DNA of 64,000 bases from Halorubrum sp. Atlit-26R (GTDB taxonomy: Archaea; Halobacteriota; Halobacteria; Halobacteriales; Haloferacaceae), in assembly GCF_003666015.1 (NCBI RefSeq), contig NZ_QPLT01000005.1, positions 147,745 through 211,744 on the forward strand, written 5' to 3'. A model generated the notes under the pieces. That model searched no databases and had not been told where the DNA came from. It saw only the letters and a list, made by a program, of their open reading frames with translations. Below, piece by piece: positions 33,546 through 42,735 of the stretch (positions are counted from its first letter, which is position 1; the number at the start of each line of letters is the position of its first letter). The position numbers and the translations under genes are program-made.

Positions 33546-34571
33546 ATGTACGAACCAACGCGGACAGCGTCGCGGCGGTCGTTCCTCGCGGCCGCGGGCG
33601 GAACCGCGACGGTCGGCCTCGCCGGCTGTCTCGGCGGCGGTGGTGGCGGACTCGACGAGCTGACGGTCGCGCACATGCCGATCTACCCAGACCTCCAGTG
33701 GTACGTGATGGAGGGCGAGGGGTACTTCTCGGAGATAGACGCCGAGGTCACCGGACAGGAGTTCGGCAACGGCCCGGACATCGTTCAGGCGCTCGGCGGC
33801 GGTGACATCGACATTGCGATGTTCGGGATCGTCCCCGCGATGATCGCCATCGACCGCGGTATCTCCGCGCAGGTGACCGCCGCGAACATCCAGGAGCCGA
33901 TGGGTATCATGGCCGAGGAGTCGTTCCACGAGACGTTCGAGGCCGAGGGCGCCGACGCGTTCGCGACGTGGGAAGCAGAGCGGGGCGAACCGTTCACCTT
34001 CGGCACGTTCCCGCAGGGAAGCGTCCCCGACGTCCTCTTGCGCTATTGGCTCCGCGACGTCGGCGTCGACCCCGCCGAGAACGACGCGGTGGAGATCATC
34101 GAGATCAGCGGCGCGAGTTCGGTCTGGCAGGCGATCGCCAACGACGAGATCGACGGCACCTCGATCATGGAGCCGGTGCCGACGATCGCGCAGGCCGAGG
34201 ACTCGTCCGTGACGATGCTCCGCACCGCCGCCGAGGTCCTCCCCGGCCAGCCCGCCGCGGTCACGCTGATGAGCGACGCGGTGCGCGACTCGCCGCTCGC
34301 GGCGCAGTTCCTCGAAGGGCACGTCCGCGCGACCGAGTTCATCGGCGAGAACCCGGACGCGACCGCCGCGCACGTCAACGAGGGGATCGGGATGCCGACC
34401 GACCGCGCGCGGGACGCGCTCGACTCGCCGCTGTCGAACTTCATCACCGACCCCGGCGAGATCGCGGACGCGACGCAGGTGTTCTCGGAGTTCGCGGCCG
34501 GGAACGGCCAGATCGACGAGCGGCTGTCGAACGACGCGATCTTCGATCTGGAGGTGTACGACTCCCTCTGA
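33546..34571 (+). CDS. ABC importer substrate-binding lipoprotein (SsuA/TauA/ThiY-like)
   Basis: A 341-residue protein with a Tat signal and lipobox: SRRSFLAAAGGTA then LAGC, so it is exported folded and anchored by a lipid on Cys. The mature part has the NMT1/SsuA-type fold (VAHMPIYPDLQWYVMEGEGY, FGNGPDIVQALGGGDIDIAM). Members bind sulfonates, nitrate, taurine or thiamin precursors. The ATG at 33546 gives MYEPTRTASRRSFL; a GTG at 33540 is also possible. It is the first gene of a three-gene importer operon. Confidence 0.87.
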   Translation: MYEPTRTASRRSFLAAAGGTATVGLAGCLGGGGGGLDELTVAHMPIYPDLQWYVMEGEGYFSEIDAEVTGQEFGNGPDIVQALGGGDIDIAMFGIVPAMIAIDRGISAQVTAANIQEPMGIMAEESFHETFEAEGADAFATWEAERGEPFTFGTFPQGSVPDVLLRYWLRDVGVDPAENDAVEIIEISGASSVWQAIANDEIDGTSIMEPVPTIAQAEDSSVTMLRTAAEVLPGQPAAVTLMSDAVRDSPLAAQFLEGHVRATEFIGENPDATAAHVNEGIGMPTDRARDALDSPLSNFITDPGEIADATQVFSEFAAGNGQIDERLSNDAIFDLEVYDSL

Positions 34572-35374
34572 TGGCGACCGAAACCGCATCGCCCGTCGGG
34601 GAGGGCGACGCGTTCGCGGGCGTCGGGCTCGGCGACGGGCGCCGCCTGCTCCGCGGGGCCGTCGGGGTCGCGGCGTTCCTCCTCGTCTGGCACGCCGTCT
34701 CGCTCACGCAGGACCCGTTCGTCCTCCCCTCGCCGGTCGCGGTCGCGGGGGCGTTCGCGAGCGAACTCGCCTCGGGCGACATGACGGCGGCGCTGTTCCA
34801 GAGCGTCCAGCACTGGATTCCGGGCACGCTCGCCGGGACCGGCCTCGGCGTGGCCGCCGGCGTCGCGTTCGGGTGGAGCCGACTGCTCGACGACCTGACG
34901 GCGCCGCTCGTCCGGACGCTGCGCCCGGTGCCGCCGCTCGCGCTGATCGGCTTCGCGATCGCGTGGTTCGGGATCAACGACTGGGGCGCCGCCTTCATCA
35001 TCGCGGTCGGCGCGTTCTGGATCAACTTCTACGCGGCGTACGGCGCGGTCGAGGGCGTGAGCGAGGACCTCCTCGACGTGGGGCGGACGCTGGGCGTCCG
35101 CGGCGACCTCGACGCGGTCCGCTCGATCGTGCTGCCGGCGTCGATGCCGGGGATCCTGACCGGGATCCGAACCGGACTGGGACGGTGTTGGATGCTCGTC
35201 GTCGCCTCGGAGATCTTCGGCGTCCCCGGGGTCGGCCGCGAGATTATCCGCGCCAGCAACAACCTCCGCGTCGACCGGGCGATCGCGTACATCCTCGTGT
35301 TGAGCCTGATGTACCTGCTCGTCGACGTGGCGTTCCGCGCGGTCGAACGGAGGGCGTTAGCGTGGCGGGCGTGA
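34571..35374 (+). CDS. ABC importer permease (SsuC/TauC-like)
   Basis: A 267-residue permease with about six membrane segments (first at about 30-47, last at about 243-260). The EAA-type coupling motif is visible in AYGAVEGVSEDLLDVGRTLGV, and the substrate-pore region LRPVPPLALIGFAIAWFGI is typical of the nitrate/sulfonate/taurine group. The ATG overlaps the stop of the binding-protein gene by one base (TGATG). Confidence 0.88.
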   Translation: MATETASPVGEGDAFAGVGLGDGRRLLRGAVGVAAFLLVWHAVSLTQDPFVLPSPVAVAGAFASELASGDMTAALFQSVQHWIPGTLAGTGLGVAAGVAFGWSRLLDDLTAPLVRTLRPVPPLALIGFAIAWFGINDWGAAFIIAVGAFWINFYAAYGAVEGVSEDLLDVGRTLGVRGDLDAVRSIVLPASMPGILTGIRTGLGRCWMLVVASEIFGVPGVGREIIRASNNLRVDRAIAYILVLSLMYLLVDVAFRAVERRALAWRA

Positions 35375-36156
35375 ACGGCGACTCCTCCCTCGCTCCCGCG
35401 GAGGCCAGCGTCGCCCTCGACGGGGTCGGCAAGACGTACCCCGGCGACGGGGACGGCGGCGCGGTGCGCGCGCTCGACGACGTCTCCTTCTCGGTCGCGG
35501 ACGGCGAGTTCGTCTGCCTCGTCGGCCCGTCGGGCTGCGGGAAGACGACGCTGTTCCGGATCGCGGCCGGGCTCACCGAGGCGACCGACGGCCGCGTCCT
35601 GCTCGACGGCACCGAGGTCACCGGCCCGACGACGGACATGGGCGTGGTGTTCCAGGAGTACCACCTGTTCCCGTGGCTGACCGTCGCGGAGAACGTCGGG
35701 TTCGGCCTCGAACGGAGCGACCGCTCGCCCGCCGAGCAGGAGGCGCGCGTCGACGAGATGCTCGACCTCGTCGGGCTGACGGAGTTCCGCGACGCCTACC
35801 CGAAGTCGCTGTCGGGCGGGATGAAACAGCGCGTCGCGATCGCCCGGTCGCTCGCGGTCGACCCGAGCCTCCTGCTGCTGGACGAGCCGTTCGGCGCGGT
35901 CGACGCTCAGACCCGCGAGATGCTCCAGCGGGAGCTGCTCGACGTGTGGGCCTCGACGGGGAAGACGGTCCTCTTCGTCACGCACGACGTCGCGGAGGCG
36001 GTGACGCTGGCGGACCGGATCGTCGTGATGGCCGCCGACCCGGGGCGCGTCCGCGAGATCGTCGACGTCGACGTCGAGCGCCCGCGCGAGCGCGGCAACG
36101 CCGCCTTCGCGGAGTACGTGGGTCGCGTCCGGGAGCTGATCGGGGCCGGGCCGTAG
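35371..36156 (+). CDS. ABC importer ATP-binding protein (SsuB/TauB-like)
   Basis: A 261-residue ATPase: Walker A LVGPSGCGKTT, Q-loop VFQEYHLFPWLTV, signature SLSGGMKQRVAIARSLA, Walker B LLLLDEPFGAVDAQTR, H-loop FVTHDVAEAV. The GTG start at 35371 overlaps the permease stop in GTGA; an in-frame GTG nine bases earlier is less likely. FQEYHLFPWLTV with DEPFGAVD is the taurine/nitrate/sulfonate signature. It completes the importer; no sulfonatase or nitrate gene is linked, so the substrate is open. Confidence 0.9.
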   Translation: MNGDSSLAPAEASVALDGVGKTYPGDGDGGAVRALDDVSFSVADGEFVCLVGPSGCGKTTLFRIAAGLTEATDGRVLLDGTEVTGPTTDMGVVFQEYHLFPWLTVAENVGFGLERSDRSPAEQEARVDEMLDLVGLTEFRDAYPKSLSGGMKQRVAIARSLAVDPSLLLLDEPFGAVDAQTREMLQRELLDVWASTGKTVLFVTHDVAEAVTLADRIVVMAADPGRVREIVDVDVERPRERGNAAFAEYVGRVRELIGAGP

Positions 36157-36190
36157 TCGATCGGGTTACGCTTCCCCGCAGTCGATCGGG

Positions 36191-36367
36191 CTACGGCTCC
36201 CCGCCGTCCCCGCTGTCCTCGACGCTCTCTGACAGCTCGTCGACGTGGGTGCGGAGCGTCGCCAGCGTCGCGTCCGCGTCGGCGTACCCCTCGTCGTAGT
36301 CGTCGAGCGCGGCCGCAGCCCTGTCGAGAAAGCGTTCCACCGCCGGGTCGGTCGACTCGTCGGTCAT
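36191..36367 (-). CDS. Small acidic helical protein, 58 residues
   Basis: A short protein beginning MTDESTDPAVERFLDRAAAAL, helical throughout and ending DSGDGGEP. The sequence YDEGYADADATLATLRTHVDEL appears to be a conserved haloarchaeal pattern, but I know no function. The ATG at 36367 starts at the conserved part. It is convergent with the importer ATPase. Confidence 0.5.
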   Translation of the reverse strand: MTDESTDPAVERFLDRAAAALDDYDEGYADADATLATLRTHVDELSESVEDSGDGGEP

Positions 36368-36438
36368 GCGAAACCGTCCGCCCGCGAGCGGCTTATGTTT
36401 CTCGGCGACGCGGTCGAACGCCGGCAACGCGTGCCCGG

Positions 36439-36666
36439 CTACTGTCGCCGGCGGAGCGCGTACGTCGTGTAGCCGACCGCGGCGACGAGCGCGGCGGAGA
36501 GGAGGGTGCCGAAGACGGCGGGCGACGCGGTGACGTAGCTGCCGAACGGGTCGGTCAGCGCGAACACGCCCACGATGAGCGCGAGGGAGATGGCGATCCC
36601 GACCGCGCCGAACAGTTTGAACGCGGCGTCGAGGTCGAAGCGAGGCGATCCGGGTTGGTGGCTCAT
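36439..36666 (-). CDS. Small membrane protein with two hydrophobic segments
   Basis: A 75-residue protein: a polar N terminus (MSHQPGSPRFDLDAAFK), hydrophobic segments at about 18-38 and 48-68, and a basic end (YALRRRQ), which fits a small inner-membrane hairpin. No family function recognised. It lies 71 bases upstream of the 58-residue gene in the same direction, so the two may be one transcript. Confidence 0.6.
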   Translation of the reverse strand: MSHQPGSPRFDLDAAFKLFGAVGIAISLALIVGVFALTDPFGSYVTASPAVFGTLLSAALVAAVGYTTYALRRRQ

Positions 36667-36740
36667 ACCCTCTCGTACGCGCTCCAGTTATAAATCCGGG
36701 CGACCGGATTTTCAGTCCGAGAGAACGGCGACCGGGGAGT

Positions 36741-37379
36741 TCACTCGGGGAATCCCTCGACGATCTCGACGCCGGAGGAGGCGCCGATCCGGACCGCGCC
36801 CGCGTCGAGCATGGCCGCCGCCTCCTCGTAGGACCCCACGCCGCCGGAAGCCTTCACCGGGAGGTACTCGCTCATCAGTTCCACGTCGGGAACCGTCGCG
36901 CCGCCGTCGGCGAAGCCGGTCGAGGTCTTCACCATGTCGGCGTCGGCGGCGACCGCGGCCTCGCAGGCGCGGCGCTTCTCCGCGTTGTCGAGGAGGGCGG
37001 TCTCGATGATCACCTTCACCGGGACGGGGACGGCCGCGACGACGTCCGCGATCTCGTCGGCGACCGCGCCGTCGTCGCCCGCCTTCAGCCGCCCGACGTT
37101 GATGACGAGGTCGACCTCGTCGGCGCCCGCCTCCCACGCCGCGACCGCCTCGTCGCGCTTGACCTCGGGGGCGTGCTGGCCGTGCGGGAACCCGACCACG
37201 GTCGCGATCGCTTCGGGGTCGCTTTCGTGCGCGACCGCCTCGGGGAGGTAACAGGGCGGGATACAGGCGTTCATCCCGTGGGCGGCGGCCTCGTCGAGAA
37301 CGGTCCGCACGTCGGCCGGGGTCGTCTCGGGGCCGAGAACGGTGTGGTCGATGCTGGCGGCGAACTCCTCGCGGTTCAT
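36741..37379 (-). CDS. deoC: Deoxyribose-phosphate aldolase
   Basis: A 212-residue class I aldolase that splits 2-deoxyribose-5-phosphate into acetaldehyde and glyceraldehyde-3-phosphate. [20 protein letters not shown], the Schiff-base Lys in DMVKTSTGF and the second Lys in VKASGGVGS are all present. Length and motif order are normal. The divergent aminotransferase gene lies 188 bases away, across a 7-bp-arm palindrome. Confidence 0.93.
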   Translation of the reverse strand: MNREEFAASIDHTVLGPETTPADVRTVLDEAAAHGMNACIPPCYLPEAVAHESDPEAIATVVGFPHGQHAPEVKRDEAVAAWEAGADEVDLVINVGRLKAGDDGAVADEIADVVAAVPVPVKVIIETALLDNAEKRRACEAAVAADADMVKTSTGFADGGATVPDVELMSEYLPVKASGGVGSYEEAAAMLDAGAVRIGASSGVEIVEGFPE

Positions 37380-37501
37380 GCCTTGCCCGTGGCGGCGGGC
37401 GATAAAAGGCGTGCGGGGTCGGCGCGGCCGGCAGCGCGGAGACTGACGCGCTCGTCGGACTCCCGCGTCGCACTCGCGCAGCGCGGCGTCGCCGACCGGA
37501 G

Positions 37502-37517
37502 TTGGATAAATATCCAA
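37502..37517. promoter_or_regulatory. Palindrome TTGGATA-AA-TATCCAA between deoC and the aminotransferase
   Basis: Two perfect 7-bp arms (37502-37508, 37511-37517) with a 2-base spacer lie in a GC-rich divergent gap, 20 bases upstream of the aminotransferase TATA-like box. The form fits an Lrp/AsnC-type or winged-helix operator (inference). Confidence 0.5.
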
Positions 37518-37537
37518 TCATCCCGCGATCGCCCCGG

Positions 37538-37545
37538 ATTTATTT
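37538..37545 (+). promoter_or_regulatory. TATA-like box of the class III aminotransferase
   Basis: ATTTATTT lies 30 bases before the ATG at 37568, at leaderless spacing. Confidence 0.55.
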
Positions 37546-37567
37546 CACCCGCGTGCCACCACGGCGC

Positions 37568-38908
37568 ATGGATCGCGACACCGCCACGCCCGCCGTCGCC
37601 GACCTCCCCGGCGAGCGCGCTCGCGAGTGGGTCGAGTACCACCACGAGTCGGCCGCGCCGAGCACCTACGTCTACGAGTTCGTCTGGGACCGCACCGCCC
37701 CCGCCGAGGGCCCGTTCTGTACCGACGTCGACGGCAACGTCCTCATGGACTTCACGAGCCACGTCGCCGCCGCCCCGCTCGGGTACAACAACCCCCTCAT
37801 AATGGACCGGCTCGCGGAGTTCGACCTCGTCGACCCGCTGAAGATCGCCGGCCAGGACTTCTACGCCGCGGGCGGCTCCTCTCCCGGGGACGGGATCCCC
37901 GGCTCGTCGGGGCTGATGGACCGCCTGACGGACCTGACGAGCCACTACGACATGGACTCCGTCTTCCTCTCGAACTCCGGCGCGGAGGCGGTCGAGAACG
38001 CGATCAAGATCGCCTACGACGCCTCGGACGGCGCGAAGTACGCGATCACCTTCGACGGGGCGTTCCACGGCCGGACGCTGGGCGCGCTCTCGCTCAACCG
38101 CTCGAAGTCCGTGTACCGCCGCGACTTCCCGGAGATCAGCGGCGTGACCGAGGTGCCGTACTGCGACGACCGCACCTGCTCGCCCGAGACCTGCTCGTGC
38201 GGCTTCTTCGCGGACGGCGTCTCGCGGCTCCGGAAGAAGCTCGACCCGGAGCGCGGCAACGTCCACCCGGACGACGTGGCGTACCTGATCATGGAGCCGA
38301 TCCAGGGCGAGGGCGGCTACCGGTTCCCCTCGAAGGCGTTCACCGACGAGATCGCGGCGCTCGCCGAGGAACACGAGATCACGGTGATCGCCGACGAGAT
38401 CCAGACCGGCGTCGGCCGCACCGGCGAGATGTGGGGCTCCGACCACTACGCGTACGACCCCGACGTGATCGCGAGCGGGAAGGGGCTCCGCGTGGGCGCG
38501 ACCGTCTCGCGAAGCGACGTGTTCCCCGAGGAGACCGGCCGCCTCTCCTCGACGTGGGGCGCCGGCGACCTGATCGCCTCGGCGCAGGGCGCGCTCACGC
38601 TCGACGCCATCGAGGAGGCGGACCTCACCGACAACGCCGTCGTCCGCGGCCGACAGTTCAAAGAGACGATGCGCGACGCCGACCTCGACCCCGTCGAGGA
38701 CGTCCGCGGGAAGGGGCTGCTGCTCGCGGTCGAGTTCGACACGAAGGAGCGCCGGGACGCGGTCGTCGAGAACGCCTTCGAGCGCGGCCTCCTGACGCTC
38801 GCGTGCGGCCACAAGGTCCTCCGGATCCTCCCGCCGCTCGACGTCACCGAACGCGAGATCGACCTCGGCGCCGACCTCCTCACCGACGCGATCGAAGCGG
38901 CGGCGTAG
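37568..38908 (+). CDS. Class III aminotransferase (4-aminobutyrate/acetylornithine type)
   Basis: A 446-residue PLP aminotransferase. FDGAFHGRTLGALSL, MEPIQGEGGYRFPS and DEIQTGVGRTGEMWG are the class III motifs, and the PLP-binding Lys is in IASGKGLRVGATV. A four-Cys insert (YCDDRTCSPETCSCGFF, about residues 198-214) is unusual and may bind metal or act as a redox switch. Candidates are GABA, acetylornithine or other omega-amino donors; the sequence does not separate them. Confidence 0.88.
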   Translation: MDRDTATPAVADLPGERAREWVEYHHESAAPSTYVYEFVWDRTAPAEGPFCTDVDGNVLMDFTSHVAAAPLGYNNPLIMDRLAEFDLVDPLKIAGQDFYAAGGSSPGDGIPGSSGLMDRLTDLTSHYDMDSVFLSNSGAEAVENAIKIAYDASDGAKYAITFDGAFHGRTLGALSLNRSKSVYRRDFPEISGVTEVPYCDDRTCSPETCSCGFFADGVSRLRKKLDPERGNVHPDDVAYLIMEPIQGEGGYRFPSKAFTDEIAALAEEHEITVIADEIQTGVGRTGEMWGSDHYAYDPDVIASGKGLRVGATVSRSDVFPEETGRLSSTWGAGDLIASAQGALTLDAIEEADLTDNAVVRGRQFKETMRDADLDPVEDVRGKGLLLAVEFDTKERRDAVVENAFERGLLTLACGHKVLRILPPLDVTEREIDLGADLLTDAIEAAA

Positions 38909-38926
38909 GTTCGCCGTCGTCGCTCG

Positions 38927-39565
38927 CTACCGGTCCGCGTACCACTCCGCGAACTTCTCCAAGGCGCGGCCGCGGTGCGACACCGCGTTCTTGCGGTCGG
39001 TGTCCATCTCCGCGAACGTCTCGCCGTCGTGTTCGAAGATCGGGTCGTAGCCGAACCCGCCGTCGCCCCGCGGCGCGACGATCCGCCCCGGCACGTACCC
39101 CTCGAACAGCTTGACCGGGAGCGGGTCGCTCCCGTCCGCCGCTTCGCCCGCCGCGTCCGGCCCCGCCGCCGCGGCCGCGTCGCGGTCGCCCCGGTCGACG
39201 GGGTCGGGGCTCGCGGCGAACCCCTCGCCGTCGCAGTAGCCGAGCGTACACCGGAAGGCGGCGCGGCGGTCGTCGAGGTCGGCGGCGATCTCGTGGACGC
39301 GCTCGATCCCGAGGGTGTCCTCCACGTACGAGGAGTACGGCCCCGGGAAGCCGTCGAGCCCCTCGACGAACAGCCCCGCGTCGTCGACGAGGACCGGGGC
39401 GTCCGCGTGGCGGTACGCCTCGCGGGCCCCCCGCGCCGCGATCGGGCCGAGCTCGTCGGCCTGGACCTCCGCGTAGTCGAAGTCGAGCCCCTCCACAGAG
39501 CCGTCCGGGAGGTACCGCTCCGCCTCGCGCACCTTCCCGGGGTTCGTCGTCACGTACCTGAGCAC
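38927..39565 (-). CDS. RdgB/HAM1-type non-canonical purine NTP pyrophosphatase
   Basis: A 212-residue house-cleaning enzyme that hydrolyses ITP, XTP and similar to monophosphates. Landmarks are TTNPGKVREAE (N-terminal substrate loop), VDDAGLFVEGLDGFPGPYSSYV and FGYDPIFEHDGETFAEM with SHRGRALEKF at the end. An extra Gly/Asp/Ala-rich insertion (about residues 118-148) is a haloarchaeal loop. It is convergent with the aminotransferase gene (18-base gap). Confidence 0.92.
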   Translation of the reverse strand: MLRYVTTNPGKVREAERYLPDGSVEGLDFDYAEVQADELGPIAARGAREAYRHADAPVLVDDAGLFVEGLDGFPGPYSSYVEDTLGIERVHEIAADLDDRRAAFRCTLGYCDGEGFAASPDPVDRGDRDAAAAAGPDAAGEAADGSDPLPVKLFEGYVPGRIVAPRGDGGFGYDPIFEHDGETFAEMDTDRKNAVSHRGRALEKFAEWYADR

Positions 39566-39673
39566 GGATCACCGTGGGCGCGCGCCCGACGAATAGGCGT
39601 CGGTCGCGGGCGACGGTGAAAATCCGCCCGACCCGGCAGTACGCTTTTGTCGACGCGACGGAATCCGTGGCGT

Positions 39674-40081
39674 ATGGCCCTCCCCACGTTCGAGAAGAAA
39701 CGGCTCATCGGACTGATCGCGATCCTCTCGTTCGGGCTCACGGCGCTTCTCGCCGTCCTCCTCCCGCCCGCGCTGGGACCGCTGATCCCCGCGGTGTTCA
39801 TCACCGGGTACTTCATCCTCATCCCGCTGGCCGTAGTGCTCGGCGAGCAGTTCCCGCTCGTCGCGTCCGACGAGCCCGACGCGGCGACCGGGAGCGGTGC
39901 GACCGCCGACAACCCGATCGCGGCGCTGCGCGAGCGCTACGCGAGCGGCGAGATCGACGAGGCGGAGTTCGAACGGAAGCTCGACCGCCTGCTGGCGACC
40001 GAGGACCTCGACGAGCGGTTCGAACGGATGGAAGCCGACCGGGGTGAGAAAAGCCGCGAGCGCGACCTCGAACTGGAGTGA
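39674..40081 (+). CDS. SHOCT-domain membrane protein
   Basis: A 135-residue protein with two hydrophobic segments (about 11-30 and 36-60) and a C-terminal SHOCT motif (ALRERYASGEIDEAEFERKLDRL). SHOCT is a short oligomerisation motif attached to many membrane proteins. The ATG at 39674 gives MALPTFEKKRL, with a positively charged start before the first helix. Function unknown. Confidence 0.75.
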   Translation: MALPTFEKKRLIGLIAILSFGLTALLAVLLPPALGPLIPAVFITGYFILIPLAVVLGEQFPLVASDEPDAATGSGATADNPIAALRERYASGEIDEAEFERKLDRLLATEDLDERFERMEADRGEKSRERDLELE

Positions 40082-40103
40082 GCCGCCGCGCGTCGGTTCC
40101 GCC

Positions 40104-41222
40104 TCAGGGGTCGACGCGGACGAGCCACGCCTCGGGGTCGTCGATCTCTCCGGCGGTCGGCAGGTTCTCGGCGCGCTCCCAGACGGCGCCCGCGGCCTCG
40201 ATGCCCCGCGCGTCGGCGACGTGTCGGAAGAAGGCGGCGCCGCGCTCGTACTGCCGGCGCTTGAGCCCGAGGCCGAGCAGGCGCTGCGCGAGCCGGCGCA
40301 CGGGGCCGCCCCCGCCGCGGCGCTCGTCGAGCTTCCGTCGGAGGTCGGCGTACTCGCCGTCGAACGCGCGGTCCATCAGCACCTCGGCGTACCCCTCGAC
40401 CGCGGTCATCGCGGCCTGAAGCTCCGCGAACGCGTCGGGGTCGAGCCCGCGACCGGCCGTTCCCCCGACGCCGCCCGCACCGCCGACCATCCCCTCGACG
40501 CCGCGCTCGACGCGCGACTCCAGGTACTCCGGCAGCCACGGCGCCGCGCCGAACTCCGCGGCGTGGGTCACCTCGTGGAACGCGATCCACCGGCGGAACC
40601 GCGGGTACTCGACGTCGAGCGCGGCCGCGACCGCGACGATGTTCGGATGGACGAAGTAGAGCCCGTGGTCGGCGTCCGGCTCGTCGGCGAGGAGCAGCGG
40701 GTCGTACTGGCCGAGGACGTTGCGCGCGAGGAAGCCGAGGGCGAACGCCATCGACCCCGTGTTGGCGACCCGAGAGAGGTCCTGCGCGAAGGCGGCGCCG
40801 GGCGCGGGTCCGACCGGTCCGGGCGCGCTGTCCGGCATCACGTCGATCGAGTCGGTTCCGGAGCCCCCGTTCCCGGCGTCGTCGCCGCCGGCGTCGTCGC
40901 CGATCGAACCGCCGGCGTCGCCGACCGCGGCCGCCTCGATCGGGTCCATCACGCGCCGGAAGGTACCGACGCTCGCGTCGATCCAGTGGTGGCGGTTCTG
41001 CACCTCGACGGTGTCGGGCACGTCGAACTCGATCCCGGCGACCTCGGCCAGCCGCGAGCGCGCGTCGCGGACGTCGGCGGCGTACCCCGCGCGCTCCGCG
41101 TCGGAGAGCGCGATCGATCCGGGGGCCGTGGCGTCCTTCGCGGCCGCCGCGGCCCGGTCCCAGTCGACGACGCCCGGCCCCTCGGCCTCGGCGACGGTCC
41201 GGACGCTTCGGAGGATGTCCAT
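40104..41222 (-). CDS. DUF2342-type zinc-dependent metalloprotease-like protein
   Basis: A 372-residue protein with a metalloprotease motif AFHEVTHAAEF: His216, Glu217, His220, and Glu223 nearby. Members of this family are annotated as coenzyme F420 biosynthesis-associated because of their genome neighbourhood in actinobacteria; a real function is not shown. A long Gly/Asp-rich insert (about residues 100-140) is likely disordered. DPIEAAAVG and FVHPNIVAVAAALDV are the other conserved parts. Divergent from the M42 peptidase gene. Confidence 0.75.
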   Translation of the reverse strand: MDILRSVRTVAEAEGPGVVDWDRAAAAAKDATAPGSIALSDAERAGYAADVRDARSRLAEVAGIEFDVPDTVEVQNRHHWIDASVGTFRRVMDPIEAAAVGDAGGSIGDDAGGDDAGNGGSGTDSIDVMPDSAPGPVGPAPGAAFAQDLSRVANTGSMAFALGFLARNVLGQYDPLLLADEPDADHGLYFVHPNIVAVAAALDVEYPRFRRWIAFHEVTHAAEFGAAPWLPEYLESRVERGVEGMVGGAGGVGGTAGRGLDPDAFAELQAAMTAVEGYAEVLMDRAFDGEYADLRRKLDERRGGGGPVRRLAQRLLGLGLKRRQYERGAAFFRHVADARGIEAAGAVWERAENLPTAGEIDDPEAWLVRVDP

Positions 41223-41352
41223 ACGGATCCGACGGGCGGCCGCCCCAAAGCGCTTGTGTCGACCGGTCCCCGCGCCGGCAGCCCCAGCGTGAATTCCGGC
41301 GCCGAGCGCCGACACCGACGTTTTCTTGCTCGGCCGCCGCACAGCCACCGGC

Positions 41353-42429
41353 ATGGACAACGCGCGCAGCGCGTTCCTCGACGACCTCCTCGCGACGCCG
41401 AGCCCCTCGGGGTTCGAGACGGCCGCCCAGCGGGTCTGGACCGACTACGTCCGCGAGTTCGCGGACCGGGTCGACACCGACGCGTACGGCAACGCCGTCG
41501 CGGTCCACGAGGGCGACCCCGACGCGCCGGCGATCGCCGTCACCGGCCACGCCGACGAGATCGGGTTCATCGTCCGCGACGTGCTCGACGACGGCTTCCT
41601 CCGGATCGGGCGGATCGGCGGCTCCGACCGCACCGTCTCGAAGGGCCAGCACGTCACGGTCCACGCCGACGAACCGGTCCAGGGGGTCGTCGGACAGACG
41701 GCGATCCACCTGCGGGACGAGGCCGACGACGAGTACGAGGACGTCGAGGCTCAGTTCGTCGACATCGGCGCCGAAGACGCGGACGACGCGCGCGACCACG
41801 TCGAGGTCGGCGACCCCGTCACGTTCTCGACGGGCCGCCGCGACCTCGTCGGGGACCGGATCGCCGCCCGCGGAGTCGACAACCGAGCCGGCGCGTGGGC
41901 GGCCGCGGAGGGGCTCCGCCGCGCCGCGGCGGCCGACGTCGACGCCACCGTCTACGCGGTCTCGACCGTCCAGGAGGAGGTCGGGCTTCAGGGCGCGCGG
42001 ATGGTCGGGGTCGACCTCGACGAAGTGGACGCGTTCGTCGCGGTCGACGTCACCCACGCCACCGACAACCCGGACGTCGACCGCGAGCGGCGCGGCCCGG
42101 TCGAGCTCGGCGCGGGACCGGTGATCGGCCGCGGCAGCGCGAACCACCCGGTCCTCGTCGACCTCGCGCGCGACGCGGCCGACGAGGCCGGCGTCGAGGT
42201 CCAGCTCCAGGCGGCCGGCATCCGCACCGGCACCGACGCGGACGCGTTCTACACCGCCCGGGGCGGCGTGCCCGCGCTCAACGTCTCGATCCCGAACCGG
42301 TACATGCACACGCCGGTCGAGGTGATCGACACCGGGGACCTCGACGCGGTCGCCGACCTCCTCGCCGCGATCGGCGCGGCGGCGGGCGATCTCGACGCGG
42401 CGGAGTCGCCGTTCGCCGTCGACGTCTGA
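41353..42429 (+). CDS. M42 family metallo-aminopeptidase
   Basis: A 358-residue peptidase of the TET/M42 group, which forms large tetrahedral complexes that trim peptides from the N terminus in archaea. Metal ligands: His66 (VTGHADEIGF), Asp in ARGVDNRAG, the Glu pair in VQEEVGLQGA, Asp in VAVDVTHATD and His in NRYMHTPVE. Start at the ATG giving MDNARSAFL. The tRNA-Glu gene lies 95 bases downstream. Confidence 0.88.
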   Translation: MDNARSAFLDDLLATPSPSGFETAAQRVWTDYVREFADRVDTDAYGNAVAVHEGDPDAPAIAVTGHADEIGFIVRDVLDDGFLRIGRIGGSDRTVSKGQHVTVHADEPVQGVVGQTAIHLRDEADDEYEDVEAQFVDIGAEDADDARDHVEVGDPVTFSTGRRDLVGDRIAARGVDNRAGAWAAAEGLRRAAAADVDATVYAVSTVQEEVGLQGARMVGVDLDEVDAFVAVDVTHATDNPDVDRERRGPVELGAGPVIGRGSANHPVLVDLARDAADEAGVEVQLQAAGIRTGTDADAFYTARGGVPALNVSIPNRYMHTPVEVIDTGDLDAVADLLAAIGAAAGDLDAAESPFAVDV

Positions 42430-42523
42430 GCGCGCCTCGCCACGACAAACCGGGGCACGGCGGCGTCGAAACGGAACTGTTTTACTATCGTCTTTCCTAC
42501 CGTAGATTGCGACGAACGGACGT

Positions 42524-42598
42524 GCTCTGGTGGTGTAGTCCGGCCAATCATATCACCCTCTCACGGTGATGACCTGGGTTCAAATCCCAGCCGGAGCA
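42524..42598 (+). tRNA. tRNA-Glu (anticodon CUC)
   Basis: Acceptor GCTCTGG pairs with CCGGAGC (42591-42597, discriminator A). The anticodon loop CTCTCAC has anticodon CTC, between TCACC and GGTGA. The T-arm has GGGTTCAAATCCC. The sequence folds as a complete cloverleaf with a long D-arm loop. Confidence 0.95.
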
Positions 42599-42735
42599 CT
42601 TCTCTCACGACGCGACCAACCGATGAGGGTCTCCCTCGTCTCTTCGATCGCGCCCGCCGAACCGCGTCGCCCGGCTTCGGTCGGGTCGGTACGGCTCCCC
42701 ACACTTATCGGGCGCCCCGTCCTCCTCGCGCACAC

